64,000 nt of DNA, taken from NCBI RefSeq assembly GCF_029436685.1, contig NZ_JAROCY010000007.1:124001-188000 (forward strand), in the 5' to 3' direction. The notes beneath the pieces are model-generated. The model worked only from the letters and a program-made list of their open reading frames with translations, was not told where the DNA came from and made no database searches. Position 1 is the first letter of the stretch; each line of letters starts with the position of its first letter. Positions 35,070 to 44,164 of the stretch are shown in pieces. This stretch comes from Novosphingobium cyanobacteriorum (GTDB lineage: Bacteria; Pseudomonadota; Alphaproteobacteria; Sphingomonadales; Sphingomonadaceae). Position numbers and translations under genes: made by a program.

Positions 35070-35743
35070 GCAATCCGATCTATCTTGCGCTCGACCTGCC
35101 CCGCCTCGATGCCGCCACGGCGCTGGCGCAGAAGGTGAAGGGCCATGTCGGCGGGCTGAAGCTGGGGCTGGAATTCTTCTGCGCCCACGGCCACCACGGC
35201 GTGCATGAAATCGCCAAGATCGGGCTGCCGATCTTCCTCGACCTGAAGCTGCACGACATTCCCAACACCGTGGCCGCCGCGATGCAGGCAATCCATGTGC
35301 TGGAACCGGCGATCGTGACCGTCCACGCTGCGGGCGGGCGCGCCATGCTGGAAGACGCCAAGGCGGCGGCTGGCGAGCATACCAAGGTTGTTGCCGTGAC
35401 CGTGCTGACCAGCCTGGACGATGCCGACCTCGCCCGTCAGGGCATTGCCGGCACCGCGCACGATCAGGCGCTGCGGCTGGCGGAACTGGCGCAGGAAGCG
35501 GGCTTGGATGGCATCGTCTGTTCGGGCCACGAAGTGGGCGCGGTGCACAGGCAGTGGAAGAACGGGTACTTCGTGGTGCCCGGCCTGCGCCCGGCCGATG
35601 GCGCCAGCGCCGCCGACCAGAAGCGCATCGTCACCCCGCGCGCCGCGCGCGATGCCGGGGCCAGCGTGCTGGTGATCGGCCGCCCGATCAGCCGCGCGGC
35701 TGACCCGGTAGCCGCCGCGCGCGCGATAGAGGCAACGCTCTAG
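35066..35743 (+). CDS. pyrF: orotidine 5'-phosphate decarboxylase
   Basis: A 225-residue TIM-barrel enzyme making UMP in pyrimidine synthesis. The catalytic D-L-K-L-H-D-I-P-N-T block is present with its Lys and Asp residues, and the phosphate-binding end has V-I-G-R-P-I-S. The start is a GTG at 35066 sharing bases with the lapA stop, so the two are translationally coupled. Normal length. Confidence 0.96.
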   Translation: MSNPIYLALDLPRLDAATALAQKVKGHVGGLKLGLEFFCAHGHHGVHEIAKIGLPIFLDLKLHDIPNTVAAAMQAIHVLEPAIVTVHAAGGRAMLEDAKAAAGEHTKVVAVTVLTSLDDADLARQGIAGTAHDQALRLAELAQEAGLDGIVCSGHEVGAVHRQWKNGYFVVPGLRPADGASAADQKRIVTPRAARDAGASVLVIGRPISRAADPVAAARAIEATL

Positions 35744-35746
35744 GGC

Positions 35747-36343
35747 TTACTCCGGCGGGCTGGGATCATAGCCCTGGCCGCCGTCAGGCTGGCTCACGGC
35801 CTGTTCCCGCTGGCTCTCTTCGGCTTGTGCCTTCAGCTCGCGCATGTCGCGCTTCATGTCGGCATCCATCTTCATCGCCTGCCCCACCGCGCCGCCGATG
35901 CTGCCATCGACGCCATCGCCGGGCCAGCGCGAGGCGGTACTGCCGGCCTTTTCGGGATCATAGGCGCGATCGGTCAGGGTGGCGTCGATCAGTTCGATCA
36001 GGCGATCGCGCAGCATGTTATGCGCCATGCCGTTGCTGGCGCCATCGCCCGCCGCGCCATGGCAGTTGAGCGCGATCTTGGTCTTTTCCGGCGCAAGTTC
36101 GGACAGGTTGGCTACACAGCCAAAGCCCGGTGCATCGTCTTCTGCGCCAAAGACGATGCGGTTCAGGCCATTGCCGTGGACCGGCTGGTCGAGCATGATG
36201 AACGGCGCCTTCTGCGAAGGCTCGATCGTCAACCCGGCAAGCTTGATATAGGCGTCCTTGCGGCTCATGGCATATTCGTCACCGGGGGCGCACCCCGCCA
36301 GTATCGATGCCAGAACCGCCGTTATCGCCACGCCCTTGCGCAT
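35747..36343 (-). CDS. lipoprotein of unknown function
   Basis: A 198-residue lipoprotein: R-K-G-V-A-I-T-A-V-L-A-S-I-L-A-G-C gives the lipobox with Cys18. The mature part has F-G-C-V-A-N-L and L-N-C-H-G-A-A (a possible cysteine pair), and a helical, Glu- and Lys-rich C-terminal tail ending in a proline-rich tip. No family recognised. It converges with pyrF, stopping only 3 bases beyond it, and has separated the pyrF and trpF genes that are often adjacent in relatives. Confidence 0.75.
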   Translation of the reverse strand: MRKGVAITAVLASILAGCAPGDEYAMSRKDAYIKLAGLTIEPSQKAPFIMLDQPVHGNGLNRIVFGAEDDAPGFGCVANLSELAPEKTKIALNCHGAAGDGASNGMAHNMLRDRLIELIDATLTDRAYDPEKAGSTASRWPGDGVDGSIGGAVGQAMKMDADMKRDMRELKAQAEESQREQAVSQPDGGQGYDPSPPE

Positions 36344-36515
36344 TTTTGCCCCCGCTCCATGCAAGTGATGGCTGGAGCCTATACAGCGATGGCATTAAGG
36401 ATCGGTTGCGTGACGGATCCCGCCGCAAGTATCAGCGCTCGTCTTTTCGACGGACAGGATCAGGGATGACGTCTTTTTTCGCTTGCAACCCCAGCACAGT
36501 CAGCAGGCTGGGACC

Positions 36516-37019
36516 ATGATCCGCTTTCGGAGCGCGAAGCCGGAGGACCTGCCGCGCCTGCGCGCGCTGGTGGAGAAAGCCTATCGCGGAGACAGTGCGC
36601 GGCAGGGCTGGACGCACGAGGCGGACCTGCTGGACGACGAGCGCACCAGCGATGCCGAACTGGCCGAGACGCTGGCCGATCCGGCCAAGCGCGTGCTGCT
36701 GGCGATCGTGGACGGCGCATTCGTGGGGACGGTGACCGTTGCCGACCTTGGCAACGGACGCGCCTATCTGGGCATGTTGTGCGTCGATCCCGAGTTGCAG
36801 GCCGAAGGGCTGGGCCGCGCGCTGATCGCCGATGCGGAAGACACCGCGGTGGAAGCGTTCGGCGCCACTGTGATGGAAATGACCGTGATCGACGTGCGGC
36901 ACGATCTGATCGCGTACTACCAGCGGCGGGGATACCGCGTGACAGGTGAAAAGCGCCCCTTCCCCTCTGGCGGTGAAGACCGCTTCGGCATGGCGGTGCT
37001 GGAACGAAGTATCGGCTGA
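36516..37019 (+). CDS. GNAT family N-acetyltransferase
   Basis: A 167-residue acetyltransferase with an N-terminal I-R-F-R-S-A-K-P-E-D-L-P-R-L-R motif, a strand L-G-M-L-C-V-D-P-E-L-Q-A-E-G-L-G-R for acetyl-CoA binding, and a C-terminal Y-Y-Q-R-R-G-Y-R-V-T-G-E with the Tyr expected to protonate the leaving thiolate. The acceptor is unknown. The ATG at 36516 gives a full GNAT start; longer readings add a polar tail without homology. It precedes the SIMPL gene by 67 bases. Confidence 0.88.
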   Translation: MIRFRSAKPEDLPRLRALVEKAYRGDSARQGWTHEADLLDDERTSDAELAETLADPAKRVLLAIVDGAFVGTVTVADLGNGRAYLGMLCVDPELQAEGLGRALIADAEDTAVEAFGATVMEMTVIDVRHDLIAYYQRRGYRVTGEKRPFPSGGEDRFGMAVLERSIG

Positions 37020-37086
37020 ACGGTTCATCGCGCGCTCACCCCGGCTGGCCCACACCGGCGGGATGATGCCAGAGGGAGACCGTCCT

Positions 37087-37866
37087 ATGAAGAAGCTGAT
37101 CTTCGCCACCTCGCTTGCCGCGCTGCCGCTCGCCGCGCTGACCATGGCGGCGCTGCCGCAGACCGCCGCCGCGCAGACGATGCAATCCGGCCCGGTGATC
37201 GCGCCCGGCAATGCCATGCTGACCGTTTCGGCAGAAGGCAAGTCTGCCCGCGTGCCCGACATTGCGCTGTTCAGCGCCGGCGTGACCACGCAGGCCAAGA
37301 CCGCAGGAGCCGCGCTGACCCAGAATGCCGCGCAGATGAACGGGGTGATTGCCGCGCTTAAGAAGGCGGGAATCGCCGATCGCGACATCCAAACCAGCAA
37401 CCTTTCGGTCAATCCGGTCTATGGCAATCCGCGCGTGCGGCCTGATGGTTCGACCGAGCAGGAGCCGGTGATCATCGCCTATCAGGCAACCAACCAGGTG
37501 CAGGTGAAGCAGCGCAGGATCGACGAGTTCGGAAAGGTGATCGACACTCTGGTGGCCGCTGGCGCGAACCAGGTGAACGGGCCGAACTTCATGCTCGACA
37601 ATCCCGAAGCGGCGCAGGATGAAGCGCGCGTGGAGGCCATGCGCAAGGCCCGCGCCCGCGCCGATCTTTATGCCAAGGCCGCAGGCCTGCGCGTGGTGCG
37701 GGTGCTGACCATCAACGAGAACGGCGGCTGGGCCCCGCCACCGATGCCGGTGATGTTCGCCCGCGCCGACATGGCCAGCGCCAAGGCGCCCAGCCCGGTG
37801 GCGGCGGGCGAGCTGGAGATCGGTGCGAACGTGACCGTGACCTATGAACTGGCCCCGCTTGGCTGA
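37087..37866 (+). CDS. SIMPL (DUF541) domain exported protein
   Basis: A 259-residue periplasmic protein. A signal peptide (K-K-L-I-F-A-T-S-L-A-A-L, cleavage near A-A-A-Q) precedes the SIMPL domain, seen in L-T-V-S-A-E-G-K-S-A-R-V-P-D, Q-T-S-N-L-S-V-N-P-V-Y and the A-R-A-D-L-Y-A-K-A-A-G-L segment. Such proteins form a beta/helix fold reported to oligomerise in some bacteria; E. coli relatives are linked to oxidative stress. Function here is open. The next gene is trpF after a tandem repeat. Confidence 0.88.
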   Translation: MKKLIFATSLAALPLAALTMAALPQTAAAQTMQSGPVIAPGNAMLTVSAEGKSARVPDIALFSAGVTTQAKTAGAALTQNAAQMNGVIAALKKAGIADRDIQTSNLSVNPVYGNPRVRPDGSTEQEPVIIAYQATNQVQVKQRRIDEFGKVIDTLVAAGANQVNGPNFMLDNPEAAQDEARVEAMRKARARADLYAKAAGLRVVRVLTINENGGWAPPPMPVMFARADMASAKAPSPVAAGELEIGANVTVTYELAPLG

Positions 37867-37875
37867 ACGGGCGCC

Positions 37876-37938
37876 TTGACGGGAGGGCCCCTTTGACGGG
37901 AGGGCCCCTTTGACGGGAGGGCCCCTTTGACGGGAGGG
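37876..37938 (+). repeat. 17-bp tandem repeat before trpF
   Basis: Three exact copies of TTGACGGGAGGGCCCCT (37876, 37893, 37910) and a fourth partial copy with the first 12 bases (37927-37938). The repeats end 23 bases before the trpF start. Each copy has TTGAC, resembling a -35 box, and GGGAGGG, resembling a ribosome-binding site, so copy number could affect trpF expression. The last copy is followed at once by a TATGG. Confidence 0.85.
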
Positions 37939-37961
37939 TATGGCAAGCCTATCTGGCGGCC

Positions 37962-38606
37962 ATGCCTGCCCCCCTCATCAAGATCTGCGGCCTGTCCACG
38001 CCCGAAACGCTCGATGCGGCCATTGCCGCGCAGGCGGACTATATCGGGCTGGTGTTCTTTCCCAAGAGCCCGCGCAACGTGGCCATCGGGCAGGCGGCCG
38101 CGCTGGCCGCACGCGCCGCGGGCCGCACGCGCATCGTCGGCCTGTTCGTCGATCCGGACATGGCGCTGCTGCACGAAGTGCGCGCGACCGTGCCGCTCGA
38201 CGTGATCCAGCTACACGGCAAGGAGCCGCCCGCCTTCGTCCAGCAGGTGCGCGCCGCCACCGGGTGCGAGGCGTGGAAGGCGCTGGGCGTGCGCAAGCGT
38301 GCCGACATGGAGGCCGCGCGCAGCTATGCCGGGGCGGCGGACCGCATCCTCTATGACGCGAAGCCCCCCGAGGGTGCGGCCCTGCCCGGCGGCACCGGCC
38401 TGCGCATAGACTGGGACCTCATGAAAGGCTGGAAGCACCCGCTGCCATGGATGCTGGCGGGCGGACTCGATCCGCTCAACGTGGCCGATGCGGTGCATGT
38501 GACGGGCGCGCCGGCGGTGGATGTATCCTCGGGCGTGGAAAGCGCGCCGGGCGTGAAGGACGCGGGCCGGATTGCGGCATTCGTCCGCGCGGTGCGGACG
38601 ATCTGA
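37962..38606 (+). CDS. trpF: phosphoribosylanthranilate isomerase
   Basis: A 214-residue TIM-barrel enzyme of tryptophan synthesis. It has the start K-I-C-G-L-S with the catalytic Cys, I-G-L-V-F-F-P-K-S-P-R-N, the catalytic Asp in V-G-L-F-V-D-P, Q-L-H-G-K-E and the phosphate loops L-A-G-G-L-D-P and D-V-S-S-G-V-E. Full length. It is separated from trpB by the outer-membrane protein gene and a repeat, though the two genes point the same way. Confidence 0.95.
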   Translation: MPAPLIKICGLSTPETLDAAIAAQADYIGLVFFPKSPRNVAIGQAAALAARAAGRTRIVGLFVDPDMALLHEVRATVPLDVIQLHGKEPPAFVQQVRAATGCEAWKALGVRKRADMEAARSYAGAADRILYDAKPPEGAALPGGTGLRIDWDLMKGWKHPLPWMLAGGLDPLNVADAVHVTGAPAVDVSSGVESAPGVKDAGRIAAFVRAVRTI

Positions 38607-38635
38607 CGGCGACGAGCGCGCAAGACCATCCGGTT

Positions 38636-38728
38636 CGTCATTGCGAGCCGCCGCAGGGGGCGCCGCAATCCAGGGCGGTCTGCGCCAATTCTGGATTGCT
38701 TCGTCGGCTTCGCCTTCCCGCAATGACG
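38636..38728. repeat. palindromic REP-like element downstream of trpF
   Basis: CGTCATTGCGAG at the left is mirrored by CGCAATGACG at the right, with inner CGCAATCCAG / CTGGATTGC pairing. This 93-bp CGTCATTGCGAG...CGCAATGACG pattern is a widespread proteobacterial palindromic repeat. No gene is inside. Confidence 0.75.
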
Positions 38729-38785
38729 AGGGCCAATTGCCCGATGGTTCGCTAAATCCGGCGACACACCGTGTCATACCCAGAC

Positions 38786-38816
38786 AAAAAGGGCGGCATC
38801 CCGAAGGATGCCGCCC
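38786..38816 (-). terminator. Rho-independent terminator of the outer-membrane protein gene
   Basis: GGGCGGCATCC and its complement form a perfect 11-bp stem around CGAA; on the minus strand it is followed by TTTTTG. Lies 50 bases past the stop of the gene at 38867-39331. Confidence 0.9.
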
Positions 38817-38866
38817 GATCTTGCTGCGCGCGCTTGAGAGACCGCGCGCCGCCTGATCCAATCAGA

Positions 38867-39331
38867 TCAGAACTTGATGCCGACGCCGGCCACAACCGCG
38901 TCGGGATCGCTGAAGCCGTTACCGACGAAGTAGTGGCGGTATTCGAGCTTCAGGTAGGTCATCGGCAGGATGGTGTGCTGCACGCCGGCGCCCAGGTTCC
39001 ACGATTCCTCGCAGCCGTGGCAGGGCTTGGTGGCATAGCCGCCGGTGGCGTAGAGCTTGCCGACGACAGGCACCGACACGCCGGCGCGGGCGTTGACGCC
39101 GAACGACACGATGGTGTTCGAGGTGAGGATCTTGTCAGCCGAAGCTTCGATGCCGACGAAGGTCTTGGGGGCGAGGTCGTAGTCATAACCGACGGCGACG
39201 CCGGCGATGGCTTCGGTCGTACCCTGGTCCCAGATCACGCCGCCGCGGCCTTCGGCGCGGATTTCGTTGGCGAGGGCGGGGGTGGCGGCAACCGCAGCCG
39301 CGGCGGCGAGAGCGGTGAGAACGAGACGCAT
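38867..39331 (-). CDS. outer-membrane beta-barrel protein (porin-like)
   Basis: A 154-residue exported protein. A signal peptide (R-L-V-L-T-A-L-A-A-A-A-A-V, cleavage A-L-A-N) is followed by about eight alternating beta strands (for example G-V-A-V-G-Y-D-Y-D-L, T-F-V-G-I-E-A-S-A and Y-L-K-L-E-Y-R-H-Y), ending in Gly-Ile-Lys-Phe with the terminal Phe recognised by the outer-membrane assembly machinery. An unusual C-H-G-C-E loop could hold a disulfide. AGGAGG lies just before the ATG. It has its own terminator, so it is likely well expressed. Confidence 0.88.
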   Translation of the reverse strand: MRLVLTALAAAAAVAATPALANEIRAEGRGGVIWDQGTTEAIAGVAVGYDYDLAPKTFVGIEASADKILTSNTIVSFGVNARAGVSVPVVGKLYATGGYATKPCHGCEESWNLGAGVQHTILPMTYLKLEYRHYFVGNGFSDPDAVVAGVGIKF

Positions 39332-39680
39332 GGTAACCTCCTGAAATCAATGGGCCCCTTCTTGTTTTGGGGGCGGGGGCCAGCTAGGCGCGGGAACCGC
39401 ATGCTGCAATGGCGAAACGGCACCGCCAGATGCAATCGCGCATCATTGTATTATTTTTGCAACAGATTGTTATTCAAGCGAACAACATGATTGCAAAACA
39501 TACTATGTTACTTGCAATAAACGAAAAGGCGACCCCGTGAGGAGCCGCCTTCACGACGTTGCGGGATCGCTATTGCACCCGCAATCTTGCAGCAGCGTGA
39601 ACAACATGTGCAGGAAGCGGAAAGCCCCCTGCCCGCGCAGGAATCTGGACATTCGCGCCATGCTCTGCAAAGGGCCAAGC
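39332..39680. other. 349-base AT-rich gap between divergent outer-membrane protein and trpB genes
   Basis: The stretch from about 39440 to 39530 is clearly AT-rich for this genome, with TTGTATTATTTTTGCAA and several TTGCAA/TTGCAA-type repeats, fitting a strong promoter or a regulator site for the outer-membrane protein. Nearer trpB an in-frame ATG at 39606 would add 25 residues to TrpB, but it lacks family support. I see no trp attenuator or leader peptide rich in Trp. Confidence 0.45.
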
Positions 39681-40895
39681 ATGACTGTCCAGACCCCCAA
39701 CAGCTTCCGCAACCAACCCGACGAACGCGGCCACTTCGGCCAGTTCGGCGGCCGCTATGTGGCGGAAACGCTGATGCCGCTGATCCTCGATCTTGAGCAG
39801 GAATACCGCAAGGCGAAGGCCGACCCGGCGTTTCAGGCCGAATTCGACGATCTGCTGGAACACTATGTCGGCCGCCCCAGCCCGCTCTATTTCGCGCCGC
39901 GGCTGACCGAGGAATTGGGCGGGGCGCAGGTCTGGTTCAAGCGCGACGAGCTGAATCACACCGGCGCGCACAAGATCAACAACTGCATCGGGCAGATCCT
40001 GCTTGCCATGCGCATGGGCAAGACGCGGATCATCGCGGAAACCGGCGCGGGCCAGCATGGCGTGGCCACGGCCACGGTCTGCGCGCGCTTCGGACTGCCC
40101 TGCACGATCTTCATGGGCGCGACCGACGTAGCGCGCCAGCAGCCCAACGTGTTCCGCATGAAGCTGCTCGGCGCCGAAGTGGTGCCGGTGACGGCGGGCG
40201 CGGCCACGCTGAAGGATGCGATGAACGAGGCGCTGCGCGACTGGGTGGCGAACGTGCACAACACGTTCTACATCATCGGCACCGCCGCCGGCCCGCACCC
40301 CTATCCGGAACTGGTGCGCGATTTCCAGAGCGTGATCGGGCGCGAGGCGCGCGCCCAGATGCTGAACCGCACCGGCCGCCTGCCCGACCTGCTGGTGGCG
40401 GCGATCGGCGGCGGCAGCAACGCGATCGGCCTGTTCCACCCGTTCCTGGACGACACCTCGGTCAAGATGCTGGGCGTGGAAGCGGCGGGCCATGGGCTGG
40501 ACAAGGAGCACGCCGCGTCGCTTGCGGGCGGCCGCCCCGGCATCCTCCACGGCAACAAGACCTACCTGCTGCAGGACGAGGACGGCCAGATCATCGAAGG
40601 CCATTCGATCTCGGCAGGCCTCGATTATCCCGGCATCGGGCCGGAGCATTCCTGGCTGAAGGAGATCGGTCGGGTGGACTATACCTCGGTGACCGACACC
40701 GAGGCGCTCGATGCGTTCCAGTTGCTGTGCCGCACCGAAGGCATCATTCCCGCGCTGGAGCCCAGCCATGCGATCGCTGCGGTGAAGAAGGTGGCGCCGA
40801 CCATGCCCAAGGACGCAATCATCCTCGCCAACCTGTGCGGCCGCGGCGACAAGGACATCTTCTCGGTTGCGGAGCACCTGGGGGTGAAATTGTGA
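39681..40895 (+). CDS. trpB: tryptophan synthase beta subunit
   Basis: A 404-residue PLP enzyme that joins indole and serine. Lys98 in H-T-G-A-H-K-I-N-N holds [12 protein letters not shown] and G-G-G-S-N-A-I-G are the substrate and phosphate loops. AAAGG precedes the ATG at 39681. Its stop overlaps a small membrane-protein gene (GTGA) inserted before trpA, so the usual trpB-trpA pair is separated by 184 bases. Confidence 0.97.
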   Translation: MTVQTPNSFRNQPDERGHFGQFGGRYVAETLMPLILDLEQEYRKAKADPAFQAEFDDLLEHYVGRPSPLYFAPRLTEELGGAQVWFKRDELNHTGAHKINNCIGQILLAMRMGKTRIIAETGAGQHGVATATVCARFGLPCTIFMGATDVARQQPNVFRMKLLGAEVVPVTAGAATLKDAMNEALRDWVANVHNTFYIIGTAAGPHPYPELVRDFQSVIGREARAQMLNRTGRLPDLLVAAIGGGSNAIGLFHPFLDDTSVKMLGVEAAGHGLDKEHAASLAGGRPGILHGNKTYLLQDEDGQIIEGHSISAGLDYPGIGPEHSWLKEIGRVDYTSVTDTEALDAFQLLCRTEGIIPALEPSHAIAAVKKVAPTMPKDAIILANLCGRGDKDIFSVAEHLGVKL

Positions 40896-41083
40896 CGCGA
40901 CGCGACAGGTTGCTCATGGCCGGCGTTGTCGCGACGCTTGGAGCTTGGGCAAGCTGGCGCACTATGGATGAACCGTGGGTGGAGGACTGGTCCACCACGG
41001 AAGACATCCTCGATGCCATCGGTTATGCGCTCTGCGCGCTTGCCCTGTTCCTGTTCTACTCCGGGTACCGACTTCCCAGATGA
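40892..41083 (+). CDS. small two-helix membrane protein inserted between trpB and trpA
   Basis: A 63-residue protein that starts at GTG 40892, sharing bases with the trpB stop (GTGA), and ends in an ATGA overlap with trpA, so all three are translated as a coupled set. It has two membrane helices, [13 protein letters not shown] and [17 protein letters not shown], with an acidic, Trp-rich loop (D-E-P-W-V-E-D-W) between. No family recognised. The tight overlaps on both sides argue that it is real rather than chance. Confidence 0.7.
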   Translation: MTRRDRLLMAGVVATLGAWASWRTMDEPWVEDWSTTEDILDAIGYALCALALFLFYSGYRLPR

Positions 41084-41898
41084 CCAACCGCCTCTCCCCA
41101 AACCGTCTGCAATCCGCCTTCGCCAAAGGCCATGCCGCCCTGGTCTGCTTCGTCACAGCGGGCGATCCCACGCCTGATGCCACGCCCGCCATCCTCGATG
41201 CGCTGGTCGAGGGCGGGGCCGATGTGATCGAGCTGGGCATGCCCTTTACCGATCCGATGGCCGATGGCCCGGCGATCCAGAAGGCGAACCTGCGCAGCCT
41301 GGCCGCCGGCACGAAGACTGCCGACATCCTGAAGATCGCCACCGATTTCCGCGCGCGGCATCCTGACGTGCCGCTGGTGCTGATGGGCTATGCCAACCCG
41401 ATGACCATCCGTGGGCCGGAGTGGTTCGCGGATGCCTGCGCCGCTGCGGGCGTCGACGGCGTGATCTGCGTGGACATCCCGCCCGAGGAAGACGGCGAGC
41501 TGGGCCCGGCTCTGCGCGCCAAGGGGATCAGCCCGATCCGCCTTGCCACCCCGACCACCGATGCGGCGCGCCTGCCTGCGGTGCTCGATGGCTCGTTGGG
41601 CTTCCTCTACTATGTCTCGGTCGCCGGGATCACCGGCAAGCAGAGCGCGGCGCTGGCCAGCATCGAGGAAGCCGTGGCGCGGATCAAGCAGACCGCCACG
41701 CTGCCGATCGCGGTCGGCTTTGGCGTGCGCACCCCCGAACAGGCCGGGCCGATCGCCAGCGTGGCCGATGGCGTCGTCGTCGGCTCCGCGCTGATCGACG
41801 TTATCGCAGAGCACGGCGCGAACGCCGCCGGACCGGTGAGGGACCTTGTTTCCGCACTGGCCGAGGCCGTCCACGCCGCGAAGAAGGAACTGGCATGA
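41080..41898 (+). CDS. trpA: tryptophan synthase alpha subunit
   Basis: A 272-residue TIM-barrel enzyme that releases indole from indole-glycerol phosphate. The catalytic Glu is in [12 protein letters not shown] and the Asp of A-G-V-D-G-V lies nearby; G-V-R-T-P-E and V-V-G-S-A are the phosphate loops. It starts with ATG 41080 overlapping the small protein gene and its stop overlaps accD as ATGA. Confidence 0.97.
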   Translation: MTNRLSPNRLQSAFAKGHAALVCFVTAGDPTPDATPAILDALVEGGADVIELGMPFTDPMADGPAIQKANLRSLAAGTKTADILKIATDFRARHPDVPLVLMGYANPMTIRGPEWFADACAAAGVDGVICVDIPPEEDGELGPALRAKGISPIRLATPTTDAARLPAVLDGSLGFLYYVSVAGITGKQSAALASIEEAVARIKQTATLPIAVGFGVRTPEQAGPIASVADGVVVGSALIDVIAEHGANAAGPVRDLVSALAEAVHAAKKELA

Positions 41899-42746
41899 GC
41901 TGGCTGACCAAAGTCCGCAATTCGCTGTCGTTCACGCAGAAGCGTGACACGCCCGACAACCTGTGGATCAAATGCCCTTCGTGCAGCGAGATGCTGTTCA
42001 CCAAGGAGTATGAGGACAACCTTTCGGTCTGCCCGCGTTGTGAACACCACGGCCGCATCGGCGCGGACGCCCGGCTGGCGCAGCTGCTGGACGCTGGCTT
42101 CGAGATCCTGCCCGCGCCCAAGGTGAAGGAAGACCCGCTCAAGTTCCGGGACAGCAAGAAGTACACCGACCGCCTGAAGGGCGCCAAGGCGGCCAACCCG
42201 CACCCCGATGCACTGACCAACGCATTTGGCCGCATCGGTGGGCACAAGGCGGTTGTCGGCGTGCAGGACTTTGCCTTCATGGGCGGATCGATGGGCATGG
42301 CCGTGGGTGATGCGTTCATCGCCGGCGTGCGCCGCGCGATCCAGGAAAAGTGCCCCTATGTCGCGGTGACGGCGGCCGGCGGCGCGCGAATGCAGGAAGG
42401 CATCCTTTCGCTGATGCAGATGCCGCGCACCACCGTGGCGATCAGCCAGCTGCGCGCCGCGGGCCTGCCCTATATCGTGGTGCTGACCGACCCGACCACC
42501 GGCGGCGTCACCGCCAGCTATGCCATGCTGGGCGATGTGCAGATGGCCGAGCCGGGCGCCCTGATCGGCTTTGCCGGCCAGCGCGTGATCCAGGATACGA
42601 TCCGCGAAAAGCTGCCCGAAGGGTTCCAGCGCGCGGAATACCTGCACGATCACGGCATGCTGGACATGGTGGTCCACCGCCGCGACCTGAAGGACCGGCT
42701 GGCCACGGTGATCGGTTACCTGATGGCGGCGAAGGCGGCGGCGTGA
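41895..42746 (+). CDS. accD: acetyl-CoA carboxylase carboxyltransferase subunit beta
   Basis: A 283-residue subunit of the enzyme that starts fatty acid synthesis. The N-terminal zinc ribbon has C-P-S-C and C-P-R-C; the crotonase-like core includes G-G-S-M-G-M-A-V-G and [11 protein letters not shown]. The start at 41895 shares bases with the trpA stop. The trpA-accD-folC order is common in alphaproteobacteria. Confidence 0.97.
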   Translation: MSWLTKVRNSLSFTQKRDTPDNLWIKCPSCSEMLFTKEYEDNLSVCPRCEHHGRIGADARLAQLLDAGFEILPAPKVKEDPLKFRDSKKYTDRLKGAKAANPHPDALTNAFGRIGGHKAVVGVQDFAFMGGSMGMAVGDAFIAGVRRAIQEKCPYVAVTAAGGARMQEGILSLMQMPRTTVAISQLRAAGLPYIVVLTDPTTGGVTASYAMLGDVQMAEPGALIGFAGQRVIQDTIREKLPEGFQRAEYLHDHGMLDMVVHRRDLKDRLATVIGYLMAAKAAA

Positions 42747-42753
42747 TCCTTCT

Positions 42754-42846
42754 CCCCTCCCGCCTGCGGGAGGGGCCGGGGGTGGGCGCGAACATGCGCC
42801 GCGCTTTCCCCTGCCCACCCCAAACCCCTCCCGCAGGCGGGAGGGG
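42754..42846. repeat. 34-base inverted repeat supplying the folC ribosome-binding site
   Basis: A left arm (42754-42787) and right arm (42813-42846) match in inverse orientation at 31 of 34 positions, and each arm itself contains the palindrome CCTCCCGCCTGCGGGAGG or its close variant. The right arm ends in GGGAGGGG, which lies 6 bases before the folC GTG and is its only Shine-Dalgarno. Confidence 0.85.
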
Positions 42847-42852
42847 CTGCCC

Positions 42853-44160
42853 GTGAAAGACTTCGCCATTTCGGAAAACCCGCGCGTGCAGGCGCAGCTT
42901 GACCGGCTGGGCGCGCTGTCTCTGCCCAGCGGGCGGCTGGGGCTGGATACGGTGCGCGAGCTGTGCAGGCGGCTGGGCGATCCGCAGCGGTCGCTGCCGC
43001 CGGTGTTCCATGTGGCGGGCACCAACGGCAAGGGTTCCACCTGCACCTACCTGCGCGCGATGCTGGAGGCCGATGGGCTGACCGTCCACACCGCCACCAA
43101 GCCGCACCTTGTCCGCTACAACGAACGCATCCGCATTGCCGGAAAGCTGATCGAGGACGAACTGCTGGCCAGCCTGCTGAAGGAAGTGCTGGACGCCGGG
43201 CAAGACCTTGAGCCGAGCTTCTTCGAAGTGACCACGGTTGCCACGTTCCTCGCCTTCCAACGCGAGAAGGCCGATGCCTGCGTGATCGAGACCGGGCTTG
43301 GCGGGCGATTGGACGCCACCAACGTGCTGGAAGGCCCGGCGGTGTGCGGCATCGCCACGCTCGGCATGGACCACGAATCGTTCCTGCTGGCGCCGGAAGA
43401 GGGCGTGCCGACCGACCCGCTGGCGCGCATCGCCTTCGAAAAGGCGAGCATCGCCAAGCCGGGCGTGCCGCTGGTGACGCAGGCCTATCCCGAACCGGCG
43501 ATGCAGTCCGTGCTGGATACTGCTGCGCGCATCGGCGCGCCGGTGCTGGTGCGCGGGCGCGACTGGCACGTGCAGATCGGCGGATCGATCCACTATCGCG
43601 ACGGGGGTGGCGAACTGCCCCTGCCCCTGCCCGCGCTGGCTGGCGCGCACCAGGCGGAGAACGCCGCGCTGGCCGTGGCCATGCTGCGCCACCAGCAGAT
43701 GGTGGACGTGTCGCTGCACGCCATGGGCAAGGGCATCGTCGATGCGCGCTGGCCCGCACGGCTGCAGCGGCTGGGCCATGGCCCGCTGACCACGCTGGCG
43801 GGCGGGCGCACGGTATGGCTGGACGGCGGGCACAACCCAGACGCCGGGCGCGCCATCGCCCGCCACCTTGCCGGGCAGCCGCCAGTTCACCTGATCATGG
43901 GCATGCTGGCCAACAAGGACCCGTCCGCGATCCTGGCCCCGCTGGGCAGCCATGCGCTGTCAGTCTCGGTGGTGCCGGCCCCGGGCCACGATGCGCACCG
44001 CGTGGAAGACTTCGCCCCGCACACCGCGCTGCCGGTGCGCAGCTTCGCCGACGTACCCAGCGCCATCCGCGCGCTGCCGCCAGAGGGCGACCTGCTGATC
44101 GTCGGCTCGCTCTATCTCGCGGGCGAAGTGCTGCGGCTGAACGAGGAAGTGCCGGACTGA
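42853..44160 (+). CDS. folC: bifunctional folylpolyglutamate/dihydrofolate synthase
   Basis: A 435-residue Mur-ligase-like enzyme of folate synthesis. The ATP loop is G-T-N-G-K-G-S-T (about 56-63); the core has T-G-L-G-G-R-L-D-A-T-N, the C-terminal domain W-L-D-G-G-H-N-P-D-A, and the late G-D-L-L-I-V-G-S-L-Y. GTG start at 42853; GGAGGGG lies inside the palindromic repeat. Last gene of the trp/accD group. Confidence 0.93.
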   Translation: MKDFAISENPRVQAQLDRLGALSLPSGRLGLDTVRELCRRLGDPQRSLPPVFHVAGTNGKGSTCTYLRAMLEADGLTVHTATKPHLVRYNERIRIAGKLIEDELLASLLKEVLDAGQDLEPSFFEVTTVATFLAFQREKADACVIETGLGGRLDATNVLEGPAVCGIATLGMDHESFLLAPEEGVPTDPLARIAFEKASIAKPGVPLVTQAYPEPAMQSVLDTAARIGAPVLVRGRDWHVQIGGSIHYRDGGGELPLPLPALAGAHQAENAALAVAMLRHQQMVDVSLHAMGKGIVDARWPARLQRLGHGPLTTLAGGRTVWLDGGHNPDAGRAIARHLAGQPPVHLIMGMLANKDPSAILAPLGSHALSVSVVPAPGHDAHRVEDFAPHTALPVRSFADVPSAIRALPPEGDLLIVGSLYLAGEVLRLNEEVPD

Positions 44161-44164
44161 TTTA

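Noticed and set aside
37876..37943. CRISPR array
   Set aside because: Units are 17 bases with no unique spacers, so this is a simple tandem repeat; no cas genes are present.
39525..39555. A second terminator in the trpB upstream region
   Set aside because: The stem AAGGCGACCCC/GGAGCCGCCTT has two mismatches and no gene that would need it.
39332..39680. trp attenuator or leader peptide before trpB
   Set aside because: No Trp-rich leader frame and no alternative terminator pair were seen near trpB.
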